Source: JABDLO01 sp035327565
GTDB lineage: Bacteria; Bacteroidota; Bacteroidia; Chitinophagales; Saprospiraceae
Reading direction: 5' to 3'
NCBI GenBank assembly: GCA_035327565.1
Contig: DAOLDB010000003.1
Location: 62,001-126,000 of the forward strand
DNA length: 64,000 nucleotides
Positions within the stretch are counted from its first letter, which is position 1. Each line of letters opens with the position of its first letter. Below are positions 36,795-45,878 of the stretch, piece by piece. The notes under the pieces were generated by a model. It was given only the letters and a program-made list of their open reading frames with translations. It ran no database searches and was not told where the DNA came from. A program made the translations under genes and the position numbers.

Positions 36795-37340
36795 TTATTT
36801 GATTCCATAGTAATGCACTACCGCCCCACCACTAAATCTTTTTGTTTTCAAGAGTTTAAGCATGACCTTCTCCTTAATTTGTTTGAACAGTGGCATTCCG
36901 CTTCCTGCAATTATCGGATGAATACATAATTGATACTCATCAATTAAATTGAGATTTGTACATGCTACAATCAGACCCGGACTCCCAATGTATATGTCTT
37001 TACCGGGTTGCTGTTTAAGGTTTGCAACAACATCTTCTATACATTCATTTGCTATTTTTGCACTTTCCCAGGTTACTTCTTTCAATGTGCGGGAAAAAAC
37101 TATTTTGGGTACCTTGTCCATTCTGACTGCAAATTCATCTGTTGCCTTAATGCCTGTTGGATTCTCCACTACACTTTGCCAATATTCCATCAGCTGGTAA
37201 GTAATTCTTCCATAAAGGAGTGTACTCGCATTGCTGATCAGGTCTGCATAATGTTGATGGATTTCTTCATCTGGATCTATTAAAGTATGGTCGCAGAATC
37301 CATCAATAGTCATATTCATTGCAGCAATCAGTTTTTTCAT
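36795..37340 (-). CDS. Dihydrofolate reductase-like (RibD C-terminal domain) protein
   Basis: Protein of 181 residues with the RibD-C/DHFR-like fold: KKLIAAMNMTIDGFCDH, STLLYGRITYQLMEYW, PKIVFSRTLKEVTW, DIYIGSPGLIVACTNLNLID and HPIIAGSGMPLFK are typical. Members act as NADPH-dependent reductases of unknown substrate. It starts 24 bases after the end of the DUF2200 gene and is likely co-transcribed with it. Confidence 0.88.
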   Translation of the reverse strand: MKKLIAAMNMTIDGFCDHTLIDPDEEIHQHYADLISNASTLLYGRITYQLMEYWQSVVENPTGIKATDEFAVRMDKVPKIVFSRTLKEVTWESAKIANECIEDVVANLKQQPGKDIYIGSPGLIVACTNLNLIDEYQLCIHPIIAGSGMPLFKQIKEKVMLKLLKTKRFSGGAVVHYYGIK

Positions 37341-37364
37341 TTTGTTCTGTTTGATCTCTCCAAT

Positions 37365-37727
37365 TTAATTTCTCAAAATCTTCTCCATTTTCCTTCCTTT
37401 GGCCAATTCATCCACTAATTTATCTAAATACCGTGCTTGTTTGGTTAAAGGAGTTTTAATTTCTTCAATGCGATAACCACATATGACTCCTGTAATCAGG
37501 CGAGCATTAGGATTCATCTGTGCTCTTTCAAAAAAAGTTGCAAAAGTTACTTTCTCTTCAATAAGTTGCTGAACTTTGTTTTCGTTAAATCCGGTGAGCC
37601 ATTCTATTACCTGATATAACTCTTGTTTGGTTCTCCCTTTGCTCTCCACTTTCGATATGTAATGAGGAAATACCGATGAAAAAGTCATCTCTGCAATACG
37701 CTTATCGTGAGCTGGTGTTGTTTTCAT
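37365..37727 (-). CDS. DUF2200 domain protein
   Basis: Small protein of 120 residues. AHDKRIAEMTFSSVFPHYIS, KGRTKQELYQVIEWLTGF and TGVICGYRIEEIKTPLTKQA (in part) match the DUF2200 family closely. The function is unknown. It is upstream of the RibD-like gene on the same strand. Confidence 0.88.
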   Translation of the reverse strand: MKTTPAHDKRIAEMTFSSVFPHYISKVESKGRTKQELYQVIEWLTGFNENKVQQLIEEKVTFATFFERAQMNPNARLITGVICGYRIEEIKTPLTKQARYLDKLVDELAKGRKMEKILRN

Positions 37728-38178
37728 ATGATGTCTTTTTATTGTTCCTTCTTTTCAAAACCTTTAATTCTTTGTATTTATTTTCTTTTTTCAAATATCA
37801 GGCAAAACTATCATTGAAAATCGAAATCGGGCTCATACTTTAGTTCCAATGTGTTGTTATGGAATGAGTATTAATGTAGATATATTACACATGGAGTATG
37901 GGTTAAATATCCTACTGAATGTTTAATTGAATGGTTTTTAGTTTTATTATAATGTTCCTACTGAAGTGAAAGAAATTGGACTTAATATAACTTATATATT
38001 CTCAATGTATTAAAAGCTACAACAGATTATTTATTGTTCTAGCATTGAATGATCCAATATACTTTATTTTAATTTGAGTATAAATCAGTTTCAGCTCAGA
38101 GGTTAATCCGGGGATTCATGGCTATAGTTTAAAAGTCCCTGAATAAAATTGAACCTTACAATTTTGCTACATCCAAAA
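37728..38178. other. Intergenic stretch, nothing identified
   Basis: About 450 AT-rich bases with no convincing frame, hairpin or repeat. Confidence 0.5.
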
Positions 38179-38514
38179 TCATATTTCTTCAATGATGGAT
38201 TGTCCTTTTGAATGGTCGCCCGAAGTCCATTGCCAATTTTCATGAAGTCTGATTTTGCCATTATTCATGTTTTCAGGTCTTGAATGACATATTCCGGTCA
38301 TAATTTGTCCATGTCTATTAATCTGGTGATAACTCATGCTGATGTTTCCATCACTGTCCACCCATCCGATCAGGTGTCCTTTGAAGATGTTTTCACCATA
38401 ATATTCACAAGTTAACAGATTGCCGGTTTGTCTATAATGAAATACTGTATGTTCTGAAATATCTCCATTGGGACTAGTGCTCACCGGTCTGAATTTTTTG
38501 TTATTATAATTCAT
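38179..38514 (-). CDS. Small conserved hypothetical protein
   Basis: Cytoplasmic protein of 111 residues. NYNNKKFRPVSTSPNGDISE, GHLIGWVDSDGNISMSYHQI and IRLHENWQWTSGDHSKGQSI resemble a family often labelled 'n-acetylglutamate synthase' in databases, a name with little support given the small beta-rich fold. ATG 38514 is chosen because homologues begin with M-x-Y-x-N; an in-frame ATG at 38568 adds 18 residues. Confidence 0.72.
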   Translation of the reverse strand: MNYNNKKFRPVSTSPNGDISEHTVFHYRQTGNLLTCEYYGENIFKGHLIGWVDSDGNISMSYHQINRHGQIMTGICHSRPENMNNGKIRLHENWQWTSGDHSKGQSIIEEI

Positions 38515-38712
38515 GTACAATCTAACAATTTGCAGATTTTTAATATTATAATCAACTGTACTTTTCATGAATTTTAAAATTCATGATTTTTAGGATAGAA
38601 TAAATAGTCAATTTTTAAAATTTTTTCTTATTGATTACTATGTATATTGTATTTCGTCGTGAAAAAGGAAGGAATAGGCATTTGAATTCTATAGCTCCTC
38701 TCATTTTAACCC

Positions 38713-39954
38713 TTATGATTGGTTTTTACTTATCATTTTTATTGAAAACCATCCCAATACTAAAATGATAAAGACCATTAATGTCCAAAGCCAGAGTTTA
38801 TTTTTAAAAAGAGGTTCCACTATTGGGATATCTCTCTTTCCAATGATCTGTTCATTGCCAGTTTCTAGTGTTGTTAACTCGCCTGGCACTTTGTCTGTAA
38901 ACAGGCTTATATCATAATTCGGTTTAGTGGCTGATTTATTTCCATAAGCCAAAAAATATGTAGCCTTTTCAGTCAATCGTACAAGCAATTCATGTTCATA
39001 TCCTTTTATTTGAATGGTGCCTATCGTCAGGGGGGTATTATCTTTGTCATCAATGATGATTTTTAAATTTTTAACGGTTGTTGCGGGGAAAGTAAATCCA
39101 TGGTTGTCAATCGAATTGAGTATCCCTGATTTTAGTGTATAATAATTATAAAACCAACCTTTATCCGTATTGATAGAATCTTTAAGGTATTGTATAGTTA
39201 TTGGCCGGTAGTAGTCAAATAAATCCTTTACATCTAAATAGATTAAACTGACCGGAGAGTGCATGATCAACTGGATATCAATTTCGGTTTGCTTGTTTTT
39301 CCTGTTTTGTGTTACATTGAAGTTTCTGATGGTATAATTTCTGTATATAGCGTTTGTAATTTCCTGATGGGTTATTCCTGCAAAGGACAATTCCGGTTTT
39401 TCTTTACTATCGATGAAAAGTCTGATAAAACGGTATTTTGAATCTGGAAAAATCAATTTGGTGAATTGAAAGTCAGTAATCTCATTATAAATAGAAAGGA
39501 TTCTGTATTGGTCAGAGATGGTAAACCAGTCCACCTGATTCTGGCTGCCTTCAAGCCTTATTCGCCAATCAAAATTCCTCTGTTTAAAATCAAGGTTGAT
39601 TTGATTAACAGCTTCAGAGGCAGGGATTTCAAAAGTGAAAAAATATCCCCTTTCATTGTGAGAAGCGTTGAGGGTCTTAAATGCTATTTCTTTACCGGAT
39701 ATTTTTTCAGTTTTTAACCGAAGCACATAGGGAGCCTCTATTGTATCTTGACTTGACGTTATCCCGAAGATCCTGATGTCATTTAAGTTCTGTAAAGTTT
39801 TTCCGAAGATATCGTCAGGCAGTATAATTGTATGCCATTGATCTGTAACATTTATTAATTCACGCTTATAATTGTACAGCTCTATTTGCCCATAAGCTAT
39901 TGAACAAAAAAAAAAGAGTAGGTGACTAAGGAAATTAGATTTCTGTTTCATCAT
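38713..39954 (-). CDS. DUF3999 family exported protein
   Basis: Exported protein of 413 residues. A signal peptide (about 1-22, ending AYGQ) leads a large beta-rich periplasmic part (IRIFGITSSQDTIEAPYVLR, FRWLIR-like strands such as YRFIRLFIDSKEKPELSFAG). It ends in one C-terminal membrane helix (LWLWTLMVFIILVLGWFSI). This is the DUF3999 layout. It overlaps the preceding DUF2339 gene by 20 bases. The pair is conserved in many bacteria and presumably forms an envelope complex of unknown role. Confidence 0.82.
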   Translation of the reverse strand: MMKQKSNFLSHLLFFFCSIAYGQIELYNYKRELINVTDQWHTIILPDDIFGKTLQNLNDIRIFGITSSQDTIEAPYVLRLKTEKISGKEIAFKTLNASHNERGYFFTFEIPASEAVNQINLDFKQRNFDWRIRLEGSQNQVDWFTISDQYRILSIYNEITDFQFTKLIFPDSKYRFIRLFIDSKEKPELSFAGITHQEITNAIYRNYTIRNFNVTQNRKNKQTEIDIQLIMHSPVSLIYLDVKDLFDYYRPITIQYLKDSINTDKGWFYNYYTLKSGILNSIDNHGFTFPATTVKNLKIIIDDKDNTPLTIGTIQIKGYEHELLVRLTEKATYFLAYGNKSATKPNYDISLFTDKVPGELTTLETGNEQIIGKRDIPIVEPLFKNKLWLWTLMVFIILVLGWFSIKMISKNQS

Positions 39955-42313
39955 TGGCTATAGAATGCTTGAATTTGTTATATAAAAATGAGATGATTAA
40001 TAATAACATACCTAATGATACAAACACGATTGTTTTTGCTATGGTATTCAGGTGTGAGATATCATAGAAAAATAATTTTAACAGAGTAATTCCAAACAAA
40101 GAAATGGCACCGATTCGCAATGGTTTGTTCTTTTTCCATATTCCAAAAGCAATCAGAAAAAATGAATAAACTCCCCATAAAATGCTTAAGCCCAGCTTAT
40201 AAGATTGCTCCGATTTGGAAATTTCCATCCAATGGATTAATTCGCTGCTGGCAATCCATAATATAGAAGTATGTAAAAGGAAGTCAAATGGAATTTTGAA
40301 ATTCATTTGTATGAATTTCTGTTGGATATATCGATAACCAGCAAATAACGCTAATGCAACCATAGAAAATGAAAGATATCTAATCCATAGGTTAATCAAT
40401 CCTGTATGGTAAAATTGAGATAGTGTCTGTTCCAGATAACTTTCCCGAAGCTCACTTAGAACATATAGGCCCTGTACTAAAAAGATGTATAAGAATAAAA
40501 TGATAAATCCCAGATTGACTAGCCCTAAAGATGAATTTTTAAATTTTCTAATATTAAAAAAAGAAAGAATTGAAACGAAAAGTAGAGAATAATTGATCAG
40601 CCAAATTATACTAAACCTTTTTATGTCATAATTCCAGTAATGGTTGGGATAAGATTGATTTTCAGGAGTTATTGTAATGGCAGAATCAGTAAAAAGCTGA
40701 TTCCAGTAATGAGCAATTTCCATACGAAAAGCAAAATATACACTGAAAAGGAGAATGGAGGAGATAAAAAAGGTAAGAATTTTTGAAAACCCATTCTTTG
40801 AATCATGTGCTGTAGAATATTCCTTTTTGTGATTTATTAAGTGAATGAACCCTAAAGCAATAACAAATAATACAGAGGTCAGGAAATTTACATTAATTAA
40901 AGGCATAATTTTTCTTTCAGAACTCTCATGATTATACAAGTTATACACAGACCCCCAATCCTGTAGAATACTGAAAAATGCCAATAGAATTAATGGATAA
41001 GAAAGCCTTTCATAGAAATTAATATTTTTAGTTCTTCCAATCCAGAAAAGTAAAGCAGCTTCTCCAATCCAAAGTAAGGTTACCCATTTGCCATCCAATT
41101 GCACTGGAATTGCAATGGTAATAAAAATAAGCGCTAATCCTGAAACCAAATAATGGACATTTTTGTCAGCAAGTTTTTGTTGATATAAGATAACACTAAC
41201 AGTAAAATGAATAATGGCATTGAATAATGTAAACAAACCTAAAATTTGCCCGCCTGTAGGATGTTGGTTAAACAAGGTGTATCCCAATCCATAAAAAATA
41301 AATGAATTGATGATTACCAATATAATGTCAAATACTACAAACTTTTCTTTTTGAAACAGTTTGTATGAAAGAAATGTGAGGTAAAAAATTATGAAGAAGG
41401 CAGAAAGAAATAGAAGAGCTAAATAAAAATGATCACTCGTCTGATATTGTGAAACATACCATGATAGGAAAATTAGCCATGTTACACCAAATGCTGTAAA
41501 ATACAGAGGTTTCCAATATTTTTTAATGGCGATTGCTAAGATTCCAATATTCAAAATAACAATATAAGAAAAGAGGATAACCATAATTCCTTCCCCTTCA
41601 TTCAGTAAAAAAGGAATGCCATATGCACCCACCAGGCCGATTTGTGCTATTATTTGTCTATTATAATGTATGGCGGCTACTACAGTGAACACTGTAAATA
41701 TAATCATGAGAACAAACGCCATTAATTGCGGGATCAAATCATATAAACCATAAGCAAAGTATGTGATAAAGTACATAATGGCCATGGCTCCGCTTACAAG
41801 TACAGCACTATAATTTGCATAGTTGTTTTTTAATTTTATTCCAATTCCCAACAATCCCAGGCCAAATAAATAACCCAGAATAATTCTGGTTAATGGGCTG
41901 ACTAAGTCGTTCTCAATAGAGTATTTTGCACCAATTGCCACGCCAGTAATTGTAATTACTATACCAATTTTATTAATCAGATTTTCACCAATGAACTTCT
42001 CTAAATCAGATTTTACCTTAGGCCGCTGTTTCACCGGAGGATCATCCTTTATGAATGCTTTTTGTTCTAATTGGTCTTTTGATGGATTGAAGTCGGGAGT
42101 TGCATTCCGTGTTTGGAGAGGTAATTCTGTACCCAATGTCAGTGTTTCAGAATTAATTTCTTCACGTTCAGATGAAAGTTCCTGATTAGTATTTTTAAGT
42201 TGGTTTAACTCATTTCGCAGATTATCAATTTCTCTTGAAAAGTCATCATGTTTTTTTATAAGGAATCTCAGCTTTTCATGTAGTTGGTTTATTTTATCGT
42301 TGCTATCTGTCAT
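39935..42313 (-). CDS. DUF2339 family multi-spanning membrane protein
   Basis: Very hydrophobic protein of 792 residues with about 20 or more predicted helices. The N-terminal part is a coiled coil (DKINQLHEKLRFLIKKHDDF, then RNELNQLKNTNQELSSEREE). Family motifs follow: FIGENLINKIGIVITITGVA, YLFGLGLLGIGIKLK and VLVSGAMAIMYFITYFA. The next gene (DUF3999) overlaps it by 20 bases. The function is unknown. Its neighbour upstream is an ICMT-like methyltransferase. Confidence 0.85.
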   Translation of the reverse strand: MTDSNDKINQLHEKLRFLIKKHDDFSREIDNLRNELNQLKNTNQELSSEREEINSETLTLGTELPLQTRNATPDFNPSKDQLEQKAFIKDDPPVKQRPKVKSDLEKFIGENLINKIGIVITITGVAIGAKYSIENDLVSPLTRIILGYLFGLGLLGIGIKLKNNYANYSAVLVSGAMAIMYFITYFAYGLYDLIPQLMAFVLMIIFTVFTVVAAIHYNRQIIAQIGLVGAYGIPFLLNEGEGIMVILFSYIVILNIGILAIAIKKYWKPLYFTAFGVTWLIFLSWYVSQYQTSDHFYLALLFLSAFFIIFYLTFLSYKLFQKEKFVVFDIILVIINSFIFYGLGYTLFNQHPTGGQILGLFTLFNAIIHFTVSVILYQQKLADKNVHYLVSGLALIFITIAIPVQLDGKWVTLLWIGEAALLFWIGRTKNINFYERLSYPLILLAFFSILQDWGSVYNLYNHESSERKIMPLINVNFLTSVLFVIALGFIHLINHKKEYSTAHDSKNGFSKILTFFISSILLFSVYFAFRMEIAHYWNQLFTDSAITITPENQSYPNHYWNYDIKRFSIIWLINYSLLFVSILSFFNIRKFKNSSLGLVNLGFIILFLYIFLVQGLYVLSELRESYLEQTLSQFYHTGLINLWIRYLSFSMVALALFAGYRYIQQKFIQMNFKIPFDFLLHTSILWIASSELIHWMEISKSEQSYKLGLSILWGVYSFFLIAFGIWKKNKPLRIGAISLFGITLLKLFFYDISHLNTIAKTIVFVSLGMLLLIISFLYNKFKHSIANDETEI

Positions 42314-42476
42314 GAAATGATTGACTTTTTACAGGGTGATAACAGCAGTACAAGGAGCTGCATTCAAAACCAATAATTTTCCTTCAAAAATACTGTATTC
42401 AAGACAATCAAGAGAGAATTTTAATTTGATAAAATATATGTCAGGTAGGTTGATCGAATGAAAGGGGAAATCGAAC

Positions 42477-42974
42477 TTATACCCATCTTCTAGCTTTCTT
42501 ACTATACTCCACATACGCATGTCCAAAATCCTTCAATAACCGGGGTTCTTCTTTATATAGAATAAACAAGTGGAATAAAATAAATACTCCAAGTGAATAT
42601 ATCAGCAGAGATATTGACCAAATAAAAACAGTCTCACCGATTAATATCATCATAACACCAACATACATAGGATTTCTTGAATACTTGTAAAATCCAGAGA
42701 CAACCAATCGAGTGGTTGGATCAGCAGGTGATATAGTTCCTTTTCCTTCACTGGTAAATCGGTATACACAATGAAACAACACACCCAATCCGGCAAGAAA
42801 TATGAGGAGTCCCAGGACATGATGTGGTAAAACATCTCCATCCCATGAACTTTGAAACCTTTTTTTGGCCATAAGAAAGGGAATAAGTCCTGCTACAATT
42901 CCCGGTTGTAACATTACAAAAAAAGTACTTCGCAAAATCAGGGGAATTCTTTCAAGACTCATTTGATTTTTCAT
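42477..42974 (-). CDS. Isoprenylcysteine/phospholipid methyltransferase-like membrane enzyme
   Basis: Membrane protein of 165 residues of the ICMT/PEMT family. The C-terminal catalytic block YKYSRNPMYVGVMMILIGE, LFILYKEEPRLLKDFGHAYVEY and KKARRW binds SAM in the membrane. In bacteria such proteins methylate lipids or thiols, but the substrate is unknown. It stands between the DUF2339 pair and the start of the xylan locus. Confidence 0.85.
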   Translation of the reverse strand: MKNQMSLERIPLILRSTFFVMLQPGIVAGLIPFLMAKKRFQSSWDGDVLPHHVLGLLIFLAGLGVLFHCVYRFTSEGKGTISPADPTTRLVVSGFYKYSRNPMYVGVMMILIGETVFIWSISLLIYSLGVFILFHLFILYKEEPRLLKDFGHAYVEYSKKARRWV

Positions 42975-43141
42975 GTCAACAGACCTGGTATCTTTTATAA
43001 TAATAAATGCCTAAGAAAATGGCTAATCGTTGCCACAACAATTACTAAATTAAATAAGTTAACTTCTTCTGCTTAAAATTGCTATCAATGAATTTAATTA
43101 GAAAGATAAATTTTTATAATCAAACTTTTTCAATTATCTTT

Positions 43142-43155
43142 TGCAATCGATTTCA
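43142..43155. promoter_or_regulatory. LacI-family operator before the acetylesterase-eda-MFS operon
   Basis: TGCAATCGATTTCA differs from the perfect site at 61192 (TGCAATCGATTGCA) at two positions. It lies 87 bases before the acetylesterase start and directly abuts a -7-like TATCTTTTG (43135-43143), so binding would block transcription start. Confidence 0.6.
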
Positions 43156-43242
43156 ATGCTCTAAAAAATGCATCATTATGCAAATATTCACTAAAGCAAA
43201 AATTCTACAGATGATTATGCAATTACCTGTAAAACTTATACT

Positions 43243-45222
43243 ATGACAAAAAAGGAAATTCACTTTATGCAATTTTGTAAGGAGTGCATTAAGAGACAAA
43301 GAGTTCACCAAAGGATTCTTCCTATGCTTTTTCTGTTATTGTTTTTATGCCCGCTATATACTCAGATTACTCTGCCAAGATTAATCAGTGATGGGGTGGT
43401 ATTCCAGAGAGATCAACCCAATCGAATTTGGGGATGGGCGTCTCCCGGAGAGACGGTTGTTTTGAGATTTTTGGAACATGAATGGAGCACGGAGGCAAAT
43501 GCATCAGGAAAATGGAGTATAACTCTTCCTCCCCAATCAGCTGGTGGGCCACATAACATTGTCATTATTGGCCTAAATACAGTTGAATTAAAAAATATTC
43601 TTTTCGGTGACGTTTGGATTTGTTCTGGACAATCGAATATGGAATTGACCATGGAAAGGGTGAAGGAAAAATACAGATTAATTATAGAAGAATCTGAAAA
43701 TATGTTTATACGGCAATTTGAAGTGCCTGACAAATATGATTTTAAGAATGAGCATGAAGATCTGGATGGGGGCAAATGGACAGAATGCACTCCTGAGGCC
43801 ATTTTGGAATTTTCAGCCGTAGCTTACTTTTTCGCAAGGGAAATGTACAACAGGAATACAATTCCGGTGGGTATAATCAATGTGGCTTTGGGGGGCTCTC
43901 CTGTAGAAGCATGGATGAGTGAAGATGCATTGGAAGCTTTTCCCAATCATTTTACAGAAATGCAGAAATTGAAGGACGACATACTTATTGAACGAATAGA
44001 AAACGAAGACAGAAACAATCAAAGGGAATGGTATTCGGTTTTGAACCAAAACGACCCCGGGTTGAATCAATGGCATAAATTGAAGTACGATGATTCAGAT
44101 TGGAATACCACTCAAATTCCAGGTTTTTGGCAGGATGAAAACATTAATTTTAGAAATGGTTCTATGTGGTTCAGGAAAAATTTTGAAATCCCATCTTCGA
44201 TGGTGGGGCAGCAGGGAAGTTTATGGTTAGGACGAATAGTCGATGCAGATTACGCTTACATCAACGGACATCCGGTAGGATCAACCAGTTATCAGTATCC
44301 CCCCAGGAGGTATTCTTTTTCTGAAGATGTCCTGAGAGAAGGATTAAATACGATTGCTGTACGGGTGATCAATAGTTCAGGACTGGGTGGATTTGTTTTA
44401 GATAAACCTTATTTTTTATCCGTAGGTAAAGACACTCTTGACTTAAAAGGGGTGTGGAAGTATAAGGAGGGTGCTGCCATGAAACCAATACAAGGCCAAA
44501 CTTTTATCCGATGGAAACCCGGTGGATTATATAACAGGATGATAGCTCCTTTGATTTCTTTATCTGTAAAAGGAGTATTGTGGTATCAGGGCGAATCCAA
44601 TACCAGAAATCCTTTAGAATACCGAAAGCTTTTTCCTGCTTTAATTAACAATTGGAGAGAAAAATGGGGATTAGGAGATTTTCCTTTTCTGTATGTTCAG
44701 TTACCCAATTTTATGGAGTCAAAGCCTCATCCTGAAGAGAGCAATTGGGCCGCTCTCAGGCAGGTACAATTGGAAACTCTGACCATTCCGAATACCGGAA
44801 TGGCTGTGGGCATTGACCTGGGTGAATGGAATGATATTCACCCTCTCAATAAAAAAGATGTTGGAGAAAGATTGGCACTGGTAGCCAGAGCTGTAGCTTA
44901 TGCTGAGAGGGATATTGTTTATTCCGGCCCTCTTTATAAGAATGATACCATTGACGGAAACAGAATTATCATATCTTTTACTCATACAGGTAATGGATTG
45001 ATGGCTAAAGGGGATCACAGACTTCATCAATTTGCTATTGCAGGTGAGGACAAAAAGTTTGTCTGGGCTCAAGCGATCATAAATGGCGACAATGTTGAGG
45101 TATGGAGCGATGAAATCAAAGATCCTAAATATGTTCGTTATGCATGGGCAAATAATCCAGAAGGAGCTAACTTGTATAATGTTGATGGATTACCGGCTTC
45201 TCCTTTTACTACTGAAAATTAA
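43243..45222 (+). CDS. Sialate O-acetylesterase-family SGNH esterase
   Basis: Exported SGNH/GDSL-type esterase of 659 residues, likely deacetylating acetylated xylan or its side groups. The signal peptide has a hydrophobic core near residues 27-40. Block I GDVWICSGQSNM has the nucleophile Ser131. WYQGESNTRN is block III. EWNDIHPLNKKDVGERLA holds the catalytic Asp and His. A beta-sandwich (about 270-380, GSMWFRKNFEIPSS to GGFVLDKPYFLSV) is inserted between the esterase blocks, as usual in the family. It starts the operon esterase-eda-MFS. Within this locus an acetyl-xylan substrate is more plausible than sialic acid, as no sialidase is seen. Confidence 0.85.
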   Translation: MTKKEIHFMQFCKECIKRQRVHQRILPMLFLLLFLCPLYTQITLPRLISDGVVFQRDQPNRIWGWASPGETVVLRFLEHEWSTEANASGKWSITLPPQSAGGPHNIVIIGLNTVELKNILFGDVWICSGQSNMELTMERVKEKYRLIIEESENMFIRQFEVPDKYDFKNEHEDLDGGKWTECTPEAILEFSAVAYFFAREMYNRNTIPVGIINVALGGSPVEAWMSEDALEAFPNHFTEMQKLKDDILIERIENEDRNNQREWYSVLNQNDPGLNQWHKLKYDDSDWNTTQIPGFWQDENINFRNGSMWFRKNFEIPSSMVGQQGSLWLGRIVDADYAYINGHPVGSTSYQYPPRRYSFSEDVLREGLNTIAVRVINSSGLGGFVLDKPYFLSVGKDTLDLKGVWKYKEGAAMKPIQGQTFIRWKPGGLYNRMIAPLISLSVKGVLWYQGESNTRNPLEYRKLFPALINNWREKWGLGDFPFLYVQLPNFMESKPHPEESNWAALRQVQLETLTIPNTGMAVGIDLGEWNDIHPLNKKDVGERLALVARAVAYAERDIVYSGPLYKNDTIDGNRIIISFTHTGNGLMAKGDHRLHQFAIAGEDKKFVWAQAIINGDNVEVWSDEIKDPKYVRYAWANNPEGANLYNVDGLPASPFTTEN

Positions 45223-45227
45223 ATACA

Positions 45228-45878
45228 ATGGCCAAAGACCTGATTATACAAAAACTGCTGAAACCCGGAATTTTACCTTTGTTTTATGACAAGGATTTTA
45301 AAAAATGCTATCAAACTATCAGAGCATGTGTATTGGCGGGAGTCCATGTATTTGAGTTTACCAACCGGGGAACGAATGCACTCGATATATTTAAAGTACT
45401 GGTCAAGGAATTGAAAAGTGAAACCCCCCAACTATCACTGGGTATAGGGACTATTTATACAAGGGATGAAGCGGAGAAATTTTTAAGTGCAGGTGCAGAT
45501 TTCGTGGTCCAACCGGTATGTAGTCAGGATGTAGGCGCGCTTTGTAAGGAAAGAGGAATTGTCTGGATTCCTGGGGCATTTACATTGCAAGAAATTTATG
45601 ATGCCCATTCATTGGGTGCTGATATGGTGAAATTGTTTCCTGCTGCTCATTTTGGACCGGCATTTATAAAAGCCATCAGAGGGCCTTTACCTAACATTAA
45701 AATTTTGGTTACCGGTGGAGTTGAAGCGAATGCAGATCATATCAATAAATGGTTTATAGCTGGTGCAGATGCTTGTGGTTTGGGATCACAATTGTTTAAT
45801 TCCATCGTACATTTTGAAGATTTGACTTCACTACTCATAGAATTGATTTCCAAAATAAATAATATGCGCAATGGGTAA
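45228..45878 (+). CDS. eda: 2-keto-3-deoxy-6-phosphogluconate aldolase
   Basis: Class I aldolase of 216 residues splitting KDPG to pyruvate and glyceraldehyde-3-phosphate, the last step of glucuronate catabolism. LSLGIGTIYTRDEAEKFLSA, the Schiff-base Lys135 in DMVKLFPA and KILVTGGVEAN are the family landmarks. The gene lies 5 bases after the esterase and overlaps the MFS gene by 8 bases, so it belongs to this operon. It fits with UxaC encoded further on. Confidence 0.93.
   Translation: MAKDLIIQKLLKPGILPLFYDKDFKKCYQTIRACVLAGVHVFEFTNRGTNALDIFKVLVKELKSETPQLSLGIGTIYTRDEAEKFLSAGADFVVQPVCSQDVGALCKERGIVWIPGAFTLQEIYDAHSLGADMVKLFPAAHFGPAFIKAIRGPLPNIKILVTGGVEANADHINKWFIAGADACGLGSQLFNSIVHFEDLTSLLIELISKINNMRNG

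Noticed and set aside
42329..42526. A 65-codon minus-strand frame between the DUF2339 and ICMT-like genes
   Set aside because: It overlaps the ICMT gene end, has no good start after that gene, and matches no family; probably chance in a short gap, though the C-terminal half is protein-like.
43243..45222. Sialic acid utilisation role for the acetylesterase
   Set aside because: No sialidase, neuraminate lyase or NanT is present, and the neighbours are for xylan and glucuronate.
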